From Actinomycetes bacterium (GTDB lineage Bacteria > Actinomycetota > Acidimicrobiia > Acidimicrobiales > Microtrichaceae), in NCBI GenBank assembly GCA_023423215.1, contig JAFAFZ010000166.1, forward strand, positions 1 through 5,349: a stretch of DNA of 5,349 nt, in the 5' to 3' direction. A program made the translations under genes and the position numbers. The notes beneath the pieces are model-generated. The model did not search any database and was not told where the DNA came from. It saw nothing but the letters and a program-made list of their open reading frames with translations. Positions 1-5,349 of the stretch are shown here, piece by piece. Every line of letters starts with the position of its first letter. Position 1 is the first letter of the stretch.

Positions 1-1
1 T

Positions 2-21
2 CCCCCCCCCCCCCCCCCCCC
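2..21. repeat. 20-nt poly-C homopolymer at the window edge
   Basis: After a single T the sequence is 20 uninterrupted C residues, directly before a GC-rich hairpin. No reading frame uses it convincingly. In this position it may be a sequencing or assembly artefact (a read tail of G on the other strand) or a genuine slippage-prone tract. The sequence alone cannot decide. Confidence 0.9.
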
Positions 22-24
22 GCA

Positions 25-52
25 CCGGGAGGGCACCGCCCTGCCCTCCCGG
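25..52 (+). terminator. Perfect 11-bp hairpin upstream of urtB
   Basis: Positions 25-35 pair perfectly with 42-52 around a 6-nt loop (36-41). The stem is nearly all G/C. No T-tract follows, only a C/T-rich stretch, so it is not a canonical intrinsic terminator, though T-less hairpins are common in high-GC Actinobacteria. It lies 89 nt before urtB, where the 3' end of urtA would be expected. It could therefore be a partial terminator, or an mRNA stabiliser that keeps binding-protein transcript in excess over the membrane components. Stem and position are seen; the role is inferred. Confidence 0.55.
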
Positions 53-141
53 CTCCCCTTCCGTCCGTGCCTCCGTCCGGACGATGCGCCGCAGCGGCGC
101 ACCTCGATCGACCCTTCTGAGCGCAACCGAAAGCGTGGGCC

Positions 142-1026
142 ATGGACGCACTCACCACCCCCTTCCTGACCGGTACCGCCACCGGCGCCATCCTGTTGCT
201 GGCCGCACTCGGCCTGACCCTCACCTTCGGTCAGATGGGTGTCATCAACATGGCGAACGGCGAGTTCCTCATGGCCGGCGCGTACGCGGCCTACGTGACC
301 CAACAGGTCATCTCCAGCACCGGGTTGTCGATCGTGGTCGCCATCCCGGTCGCGTTCGTCATCGCCGGACTCCTCGGCCTGCTGCTCGAGGTCTCGATCA
401 TCCAGTGGATGTACCGACGACCGCTCGACACGCTGCTGGTCACCGTCGGCGTCGCGATGGTCCTCCAGCAGCTCGCGAAGGACATCTTCGGGGCGCAGGG
501 CGACCCGGTCAGCCCGCCGACGTGGATGCGGGGCAGCATCACCGTGTTCGGCTACGACTGGCCGCACCGCCAGCTCTTCACGATCCTGCTGGCGCTCGCC
601 TCGCTCGGTGCGCTCTACGCGGTGCTGAAGTACAGCTCGTTCGGACGCCAGATCCGTGCGACGGTCCAGAACCGCGAGCTCGCCGAGACCATGGGCGTGT
701 CGACCCGCAACGTCGACCGCATCACCTTCTTCCTCGGCTCCGGCCTGGCGGGCGTCGGCGGCGTGGCCATCGCCCTGATCTCCGGCACCAACCCGACGCT
801 CGGCACCACGTACATCATCCCGGCCTTCCTGGTGGTCGTCGCCGGGGGCGTCGGGCAGCTCAAGGGCACGCTCATCGCCGCCTGGGTCGTCGGCGTGGCG
901 ACCGCGTTCCTGACCGACTGGACGAGCGGCTCGATGGCGCAGGTCATCACGTTCGCCCTCGTGGTCGTCTTCCTCCAGATCCGCCCGCAGGGCCTCTTCA
1001 CGGTCCGGACGAGGGCGCTGGCATGA
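142..1026 (+). CDS. urtB: Urea ABC transporter permease UrtB
   Basis: This is one of two inner-membrane permease subunits of the UrtABCDE high-affinity urea importer, a branched-chain-amino-acid (LivH-type) permease. The 294 residues are very hydrophobic, with several membrane segments. The UrtB-typical motif FGQMGVINMANGEF is at about residues 29-42. The cytoplasmic EAA-like loop that contacts the ATPases is at about 167-190 (FGRQIRATVQNRELAETMGV). TLGTTYII lies at about 219-226, and the RPQGLF end motif at 281-286. Length fits the short form of UrtB that lacks the long N-terminal extension of many proteobacterial proteins. ATG 142 is the first start after an in-frame TGA at 118-120; its ribosome site is weak (GAAAG at 129-133). 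The stop overlaps the urtC start as ATGA, implying translational coupling. UrtB is preferred over LivH because of the motifs and the UrtC/D/E neighbours. Confidence 0.94.
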   Translation: MDALTTPFLTGTATGAILLLAALGLTLTFGQMGVINMANGEFLMAGAYAAYVTQQVISSTGLSIVVAIPVAFVIAGLLGLLLEVSIIQWMYRRPLDTLLVTVGVAMVLQQLAKDIFGAQGDPVSPPTWMRGSITVFGYDWPHRQLFTILLALASLGALYAVLKYSSFGRQIRATVQNRELAETMGVSTRNVDRITFFLGSGLAGVGGVAIALISGTNPTLGTTYIIPAFLVVVAGGVGQLKGTLIAAWVVGVATAFLTDWTSGSMAQVITFALVVVFLQIRPQGLFTVRTRALA

Positions 1027-2219
1027 CGACCACCACCGCCCACACCTCCGACGCTCCGGACGCCCCCGACGCGACCGATGCGGTCGTCGCGACGCCGGTC
1101 TCCCGCTCGGCCGCCCAGCTGTTCCGGACCTACGGCGGCCTGGTCGGCATCGTCGTCGTGGCGCTGGTCCTGCTCGTGTGGGCGCCCGGCTCGCTCACGC
1201 CGTTCCGCCTCGGCAACCTGGCCAAGTACTGCTGCTGGGCGATCGCCGCGGTCGGCATCGGCCTGGCCTGGGGACGTGGCGGCATGCTCGTCATGGGCCA
1301 GGGCGTGTTCTTCGGCCTTGGCGGCTACGCCATGGCGATGCACATGAAGCTCGAGGCCGCCGGCCCGGGCGAGGTGCCGGACTTCATGGTCCTGTACGGC
1401 GACGCCACGATGCCGGGCTGGTGGGAGCCGTTCCGCAGCGGGCCCTTCACCTTGTTCGCCATCGTGGCGCTGCCGGCGCTCGTGTCGTTCGTGCTCGGCT
1501 ACGCCATCCTGAAGCGGCGGGTGAAGGGCGCGTACTTCGCCATCCTGACCCAGGCGCTCGCGGTCGCTTTCTCGACGCTGCTGATCGCGACGATCAAGCA
1601 GACCGGCGGATTCAACGGCCTGAACACCTTCACCACCTTCTTCGGCCAGAACCTGTACGACCCGGCGGTCAAGAAGGACCTCTACATGATCGCCGCCGGG
1701 ATCCTGGTGGTGTTCCTGGTGATCACCTGGCAGCTCTACCGGAGCCGCTACGGCGAGCTGCTCGTCGCGACCCGCGGCGCCGAGGAGCGCATCCGCTTCC
1801 TGGGCTACGACCCGGCCAACATCAAGCTCGTCGCGTTCGTCGTCGCGGCGATCATGGCCAGCATCGGCGGTGCGATGTTCGCCCCGATCGCCGGCATCAT
1901 CTCGCCGTCGAACGTGGATGCCGCCGCCTCGATCATGATGATCGCGGGCGTCGCGCTCGGCGGCCGCGCCTCGCTGCTCGGCCCGGCGCTCGGCGCGATC
2001 GCCGTCGGCTACGGGCAGTCGACGCTCTCGGAGCAGTTCCCGAACCAGTGGACCTACTTCCAGGGCGCGCTGTTCATCGTCGTGCTGCTCTTCCTGCCCG
2101 GCGGCATCGCCTCGCTGTGGCCGAAGGTCAAGGGCCTGTTCTCACGGGGGTCGGCCGGTGGCACCTCGGACGCTCCGGCGTCGACCCGGGTCGTCGCCGA
2201 GGCGGAGGCGGTGGCATGA
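1023..2219 (+). CDS. urtC: Urea ABC transporter permease UrtC
   Basis: This is the second permease subunit of the urea importer (LivM-type), expected to pair with UrtB in the membrane. Of 398 residues, about 1-30 form a Thr/Ala/Asp-rich hydrophilic leader (DAPDAPDATDA). Membrane segments then alternate with UrtC-typical blocks: LAWGRGGMLVMGQGVFFGLGGYAM (in two parts, about 81-104), VPDFMVLYGD at 118-127, KGAYFAILTQAL at 168-179, the coupling loop with RFLGYDPANIKL at 258-269, GIISPSN at 301-307, and FLPGG at 367-371. The tail after about 375 is hydrophilic and Ala/Glu-rich. ATG 1023 is chosen because GAGGG at 1011-1015 is well spaced and the start overlaps the urtB stop (ATGA). The same frame is open upstream to 84, but that stretch is the urtB shadow. 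The usual IWVAVGGRGTL block reads IAGVALGGRASL here, a mild divergence. Confidence 0.94.
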   Translation: MTTTTAHTSDAPDAPDATDAVVATPVSRSAAQLFRTYGGLVGIVVVALVLLVWAPGSLTPFRLGNLAKYCCWAIAAVGIGLAWGRGGMLVMGQGVFFGLGGYAMAMHMKLEAAGPGEVPDFMVLYGDATMPGWWEPFRSGPFTLFAIVALPALVSFVLGYAILKRRVKGAYFAILTQALAVAFSTLLIATIKQTGGFNGLNTFTTFFGQNLYDPAVKKDLYMIAAGILVVFLVITWQLYRSRYGELLVATRGAEERIRFLGYDPANIKLVAFVVAAIMASIGGAMFAPIAGIISPSNVDAAASIMMIAGVALGGRASLLGPALGAIAVGYGQSTLSEQFPNQWTYFQGALFIVVLLFLPGGIASLWPKVKGLFSRGSAGGTSDAPASTRVVAEAEAVA

Positions 2220-2975
2220 CGACGTCGTTCCTGGGCCAGGACTACCTCGAGATCCGCGACCTGACCGTCGACTTCGACGGGTTCAAGGCCATCGAGGGCG
2301 TCGACCTGACGCTGCTGCAGGGTCGCCTGCACTTCCTGATCGGACCGAACGGCGCGGGCAAGACCACGCTGGTCGACGCGCTCACCGGGCTGGTGCACGG
2401 CACCGGCCAGGCGGTGTTCCGCAACCACGACCTGCTCACGATGAAGTCGCACAAGATCGTGCGCCTCGGCATCGGCCGCACCTTCCAGACCGCGACCGTG
2501 TTCGAGCAGCTGAGCGTCCTGCAGAACCTGGACATCGCCGCGGGGCTGCACCGCAGGGCCGCGGGGCTGCTGCTGCCACGTCGCAAGGTGCCCGAACGCG
2601 TCGAGGAGGCGCTCGAGACGATCGGGCTGACGCAGCTGGCGCACCGTCCGGCGGGCATCCTGGCCCACGGCCAGAAGCAGTGGCTCGAGGTCGGCATGCT
2701 GCTCGTGCAGGACGCGCAGGTGATGTTCCTGGACGAGACGGTCGCCGGCATGAGCACCGACGAGCGCGAAGAGACCGGCGAGCTGCTCCAGCGCATCGTC
2801 GCCGACCGCACGATCGTCGTCATCGAGCACGACATGGAGTTCATGCGGACCTACGCCGACTTCGTGACCGTGATGCACGCGGGCAAGGTGCTCGCCGAAG
2901 GGAGCGTCGCCGAGATCCAGGCCGACCCCCGGGTCCAGGAGGTCTACCTGGGGACCGTGACGGAGGTGGCCCTCG

Positions 2976-2983
<8 letters not shown>
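2216..2983 (+). CDS. urtD: Urea ABC transporter ATP-binding protein UrtD
   Basis: This is one of the two cytoplasmic ATPases (LivG-type) that drive urea import through UrtBC. In 255 residues all nucleotide-binding elements are visible: Walker A GPNGAGKTT at 43-51, Q-loop Gln91 in GRTFQ, the UrtD-type signature LAHGQKQWLEVGMLL at 149-163 (His in place of the usual Gly of LSGGQ, normal for this family), Walker B VMFLDE with Asp173 and Glu174, and the switch His205 in VVIEHDMEF. One oddity: the residue after the catalytic Glu is Thr175 where Pro is usual (DETVAGM rather than DEPVAGM). ATG 2216 overlaps the urtC stop as ATGA and has GGAGG at 2204-2208. Length is normal for UrtD. The gene is intact and should be active. 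Confidence 0.95.
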
Positions 2984-3668
<685 letters not shown>

Positions 3669-3673
3669 TCGTC

Positions 3674-3709
3674 CGGACGGGTGGGGGCTCGCCTGTCCCC
3701 ACCCGTCCG
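3674..3709. terminator. 13-bp hairpin between convergent genes (probable bidirectional terminator)
   Basis: Positions 3674-3686 pair perfectly with 3697-3709 around a 10-nt loop. The stem starts five bases after the urtE stop and lies just before the 3' end of the minus-strand gene ending at 3715. There is no T-tract on either side, so it is a strong-stem terminator of the kind expected at high GC. An alternative smaller hairpin uses the same arm: ACCCGT at 3701-3706 can also pair with ACGGGT at 3710-3715. Confidence 0.75.
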
Positions 3710-3714
3710 ACGGG

Positions 3715-4371
3715 TCACGCCCAGAGCTCGTCGACCAGTCGCTGGTCGGCGTCGAGCAGCCAGCACTCGGCCAGGTGGTCGTCGTGGACCCGGTAGCGCA
3801 GCACGCGTTGCAGCTCGACCACGCGGCCGTCACGTTCGAGCGCCTCGGTCACGACGAGGGCGCCGCCGTCGTCCGCCACCAGGATCCGATCGATCGAGCG
3901 CAGCGTGCGGGGCGCGAGGGAGGACACCTCGGCCATCGCTGCCAGCGCGGCGTCACGGCCCCGGTGCACGCCGGCGAAGCGTGACGTGCCGCCGTAGTGC
4001 AGCGTGAAGTCCGGTGCGTAGCAGCCGACCAGCGCGTCCAGGTCACCCGCGCGCCACGCGTCTGCGTAGCGGCGCAGCACGACGCCGGCGTGGTCGGGAC
4101 CCGGCGCGCGGTCGGGCAGCACCTGCCGGTGCGCCGCCAGGTCGACCGGCGAGTGCACCCGATCGCCGCCAGCCGGTGCGCCGTCCAGCAACCCGGCGGG
4201 GCGGACCGGGCGGGGGAGCAGCTCGCCGGTGCAGTTGGGGCAGACGCCGGCCAGCAGCTCGTCGGTGCACGTGGCGCAGAACGTGCACTCGAAGGTGCAG
4301 ATGCGGGCGGCGAGCGAGTCCGGCGGCAACGCCGCGTCGCAGTGCTCGCACGAGGGTCGCAGCTCCAGCAT
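3715..4371 (-). CDS. DUF1272 zinc-ribbon-like domain fused to SnoaL/NTF2-like domain
   Basis: The 218-residue protein has two parts. Residues 1-58 match the small DUF1272 family: it begins MLELRPSCEHC, has eight cysteines in four pairs (C8/C11, C25/C29, C32/C35, C44/C47), and contains the family block ARICTFECTFC and CPNC-GEL. The pairs suggest two bound metal ions, probably zinc. A Pro/Gly/Asp-rich linker covers about 59-92. Residues 93-218 look like a SnoaL/NTF2-like cone: an opening helix LRRYADAWRAGDLDALVGCYAPDF, then alternating strands (ALVVTEALERDGRVVEL, QRVLRYRVHDDHLAECWLL). Such domains bind small molecules or act as isomerases or cyclases; no substrate can be assigned. ATG 4371 is chosen because the DUF1272 family starts there and GAGG lies nine bases upstream. 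The frame stays open to 4803, but that extension is Arg/Ala-rich shadow sequence. The gene converges on urtE, so co-function with urea uptake is not indicated. Confidence 0.85.
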   Translation of the reverse strand: MLELRPSCEHCDAALPPDSLAARICTFECTFCATCTDELLAGVCPNCTGELLPRPVRPAGLLDGAPAGGDRVHSPVDLAAHRQVLPDRAPGPDHAGVVLRRYADAWRAGDLDALVGCYAPDFTLHYGGTSRFAGVHRGRDAALAAMAEVSSLAPRTLRSIDRILVADDGGALVVTEALERDGRVVELQRVLRYRVHDDHLAECWLLDADQRLVDELWA

Positions 4372-4485
4372 GGGGACCAACCTCGCAGCGGGCCCGTGCG
4401 GCGTCAACGACAAGATCGTGACGGATCCCGCCACCGGCTGCGGCCACGAGGTGCCGTCCCGGTGCCCAGCGGGTAGGGGAGCTGC
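4372..4485. promoter_or_regulatory. 114-bp divergent intergenic region
   Basis: This gap separates the starts of the minus-strand DUF1272-SnoaL gene (4371) and the plus-strand acidic gene (4486), so promoters for both would be expected in it. A TTGACG hexamer lies on the minus strand at 4402-4407, but no matching -10 box sits at a normal distance. A good ribosome site, AGGGGAG at 4475-4481, serves the plus-strand gene. I see no clear operator. The promoter role is inferred only from gene orientation. Confidence 0.4.
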
Positions 4486-4704
4486 ATGAGCGAACCGAAG
4501 CTGGACAGCGACGACTTCGACGATCCGGAGGTGGAGGGCACGGATCCCCAGGACGAGCGGAAGCGGGAGAGCCTGCCGCCGGGCGCCGACACCCGGGGCG
4601 ACGACGAGTCGCGCCTCCGGGGCAGCGACCGCGAGGCCGCGCCGTACGACGATGCGCCGGCCGAGGGTCGGCTGGCGCCGGGCGCGGACAACCCGCCGCC
4701 GTGA
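4486..4704 (+). CDS. Small acidic, probably disordered hypothetical protein
   Basis: I do not recognise this 72-residue protein. It has 22 Asp/Glu against 9 Lys/Arg, 11 Pro, no Cys or Trp, and almost no hydrophobic runs, so it should be intrinsically disordered, cytosolic and strongly acidic. The phrases LPPGADTRGDD (30-40) and LAPGADNPPP (63-72) look like a degenerate internal repeat. Support for it being real: a good ribosome site (AGGGGAG, 4475-4481) at proper spacing, a plain ATG, and nearly all third positions G or C. Against: short length and low complexity in GC-rich DNA. It is divergent from the DUF1272-SnoaL gene and ends 17 bases from the convergent membrane-protein gene. Confidence 0.6.
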   Translation: MSEPKLDSDDFDDPEVEGTDPQDERKRESLPPGADTRGDDESRLRGSDREAAPYDDAPAEGRLAPGADNPPP

Positions 4705-4721
4705 GGTAAGGGCGGCGCGGG

Positions 4722-4934
4722 TCAGGGCTTGCCGTGGCGTCCCCGATCCGCCTGCGACCCCGGCATCGGCTCGCCGTCCTTCGTCGGCGAGCCCGAGCCC
4801 CACGTGGGCATGGAGCCGCGAGCGGTCGCATCGCGGCCGCCCGTGGGCGGGTCACGACGGTTCCGGAGCAGGATCACGGGGATCGCGATCGCTCCGACGA
4901 CCAGGACGATGAGCATCGGCACGACGATCTCCAT
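4722..4934 (-). CDS. Small single-pass membrane protein, hypothetical
   Basis: The 70-residue product has one clear membrane helix at about residues 3-23 (IVVPMLIVLVVGAIAIPVILL), followed at once by RNRR, which under the positive-inside rule places the short N-terminus outside and the tail in the cytoplasm. The tail (28-70) is Gly/Ser/Pro/Asp-rich and looks disordered. There is no signal-peptidase or lipobox cysteine. I cannot name the family; many Actinobacteria have such small anchored proteins. ATG 4934 follows a modest purine-rich site (GGTAGG, nine bases upstream). The gene converges on the 72-residue acidic gene and lies 82 bases downstream of the partial minus-strand gene, so it could share that gene's transcript. 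Confidence 0.65.
   Translation of the reverse strand: MEIVVPMLIVLVVGAIAIPVILLRNRRDPPTGGRDATARGSMPTWGSGSPTKDGEPMPGSQADRGRHGKP
4768..4793. repeat. Perfect 9-bp inverted repeat inside the small membrane-protein gene
   Basis: Positions 4768-4776 are exactly complementary to 4785-4793 around an 8-nt loop. The repeat falls in the codons for the disordered tail of the minus-strand protein. It is also about 64 bases past the stop of the convergent plus-strand gene at 4704, so it could stop read-through transcripts from that side. There is no T-tract. Function is unproven. Confidence 0.45.
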
Positions 4935-5016
4935 GTCGCTCGACCTACCCGATCGGGGTCCGCCGAGACGGCCGGGTGCGAGATCGTCGGTGACCGCTGC
5001 TGGCTGGGGGGGCCGA
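4935..5016. other. 82-bp intergenic region with CCCGATCGGG palindrome
   Basis: This gap lies between two minus-strand genes. It contains a 10-bp perfect palindrome, CCCGATCGGG, at 4948-4957, 13 bases upstream of the membrane-protein ATG, and a run of seven G at 5007-5013. The palindrome is short enough to be chance in GC-rich DNA. I see no clear promoter or terminator. Confidence 0.35.
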
Positions 5017-5349
5017 TCAGGCGGCGAGCAGGTGGAGCACGAGCGCGTCGCCCTTCGAGAAGGAGCTGAACGGGCCGGTGCTGCCGTGCAGCGTGAGCGA
5101 GTCGCCGGTGGTGGGATCGCTCAGCGTGATCAGGCGCGACAAGCCCAACTTCGAGACCTGGACGTGCGCGGTGGCGCGGTCGAAGCTCGCCACCACGTCC
5201 GGCAGGCGGCCGCCGGTGTCGCGGTTCAGCACGACGAAGCGCTGCTCCGTCACGGCGAGCAGCAGCTGGAGCGTGACGCCGCTCGCCTCGGCGGCGGCCT
5301 TCTTCGCGGCGAGTCCCCCGAGGCCGGTCGCCGCTGCGCTGCCCAGGGC
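5017..5349 (-). CDS. Hypothetical protein, 3' part (runs off the right edge)
   Basis: The frame is open from the window's right edge to a TGA at 5017-5019, giving the last 110 residues of a protein whose start is outside. It begins with an Ala/Gly-rich stretch containing LAAKKAAAEASG and continues with LQLLLAVTEQRFVVLN, VVASFDRATAHVQVSK, SRLITLSDPTTGDSLTLHG. This layout resembles small actinobacterial hypothetical proteins with an LAVT-x(2)-R strand followed by a FDR/WDR segment and further beta strands, possibly a PH-like beta fold. That link rests on pattern memory only. A GTG at 5253 could serve as an internal start but has no purine-rich ribosome site and would cut the hydrophobic strand, so the longer open frame is preferred. 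Confidence 0.6.
   Translation of the reverse strand, partial: ALGSAAATGLGGLAAKKAAAEASGVTLQLLLAVTEQRFVVLNRDTGGRLPDVVASFDRATAHVQVSKLGLSRLITLSDPTTGDSLTLHGSTGPFSSFSKGDALVLHLLAA

Noticed and set aside
84..1022. Extension of the urtC frame upstream to an ATG at 84
   Set aside because: The translated stretch is Arg/His/Pro-rich shadow sequence lying over urtB in another frame. ATG 1023 has a ribosome site and the normal overlap with urtB.
615..1343. Minus-strand frame of 242 residues opposite urtB and urtC
   Set aside because: It is antisense to two clear permease genes and shows shadow composition without any recognisable motif.
3681..4007. Plus-strand frames within the DUF1272-SnoaL gene (for example 3681-4007 and 3997-4476)
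   Set aside because: They are Arg/Ala/Gly-rich shadows antisense to a protein with two recognisable domains.
4402..4407. TTGACG as a -35 box for the minus-strand DUF1272-SnoaL gene
   Set aside because: No acceptable -10 hexamer lies 16-18 bases downstream; that position holds the ribosome site instead.
4372..4803. N-terminal extension of the DUF1272-SnoaL gene up to 4803
   Set aside because: The extra 144 residues are Arg/Ala-rich, run antisense through the acidic gene and part of the membrane gene, and precede a family-typical MLELRP start that has its own ribosome site.

Overview
The window looks like chromosomal DNA from a high-GC, actinobacterium-like organism. GC is high throughout, third codon positions are strongly G/C, and long spurious reading frames appear in every frame, as expected at such GC. 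The genus cannot be told from the sequence. I see no phage, transposon, CRISPR, tRNA or rRNA signal.

Region 1 (1-3668, + strand) holds four genes of a urea ABC importer, urtB-urtC-urtD-urtE. They are packed with ATGA overlaps (B/C and C/D) and an 8-nt overlap (D/E), so they should be one translationally coupled operon. UrtB and UrtC are the two branched-chain-amino-acid-type membrane permeases. UrtD and UrtE are the two ATPases that power them. The solute-binding protein gene urtA is not in the window and would be expected just upstream. A perfect 11-bp hairpin at 25-52 sits where the urtA-urtB junction would be. The first 21 bases are T followed by a run of 20 C, which looks more like a contig-edge artefact than biology.

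Region 2 (3669-4371) starts with a strong 13-bp hairpin between convergent genes. It is followed on the minus strand by a two-domain protein: an N-terminal eight-cysteine DUF1272 zinc-ribbon-like domain joined to a C-terminal SnoaL/NTF2-like domain. This fusion is the most unusual gene here.

Region 3 (4372-5349) is a set of small, poorly characterised genes: a 72-residue acidic disordered protein (+), a 70-residue single-pass membrane protein (-), and the 3' part of a hypothetical protein (-) that runs off the right edge. No intergenic stretch exceeds 300 bases.

I found no convincing previously undescribed multi-gene system. The urt operon is textbook in content. The points worth a second look are the DUF1272-SnoaL fusion, the hairpins that flank the operon, and the suspicious poly-C edge.
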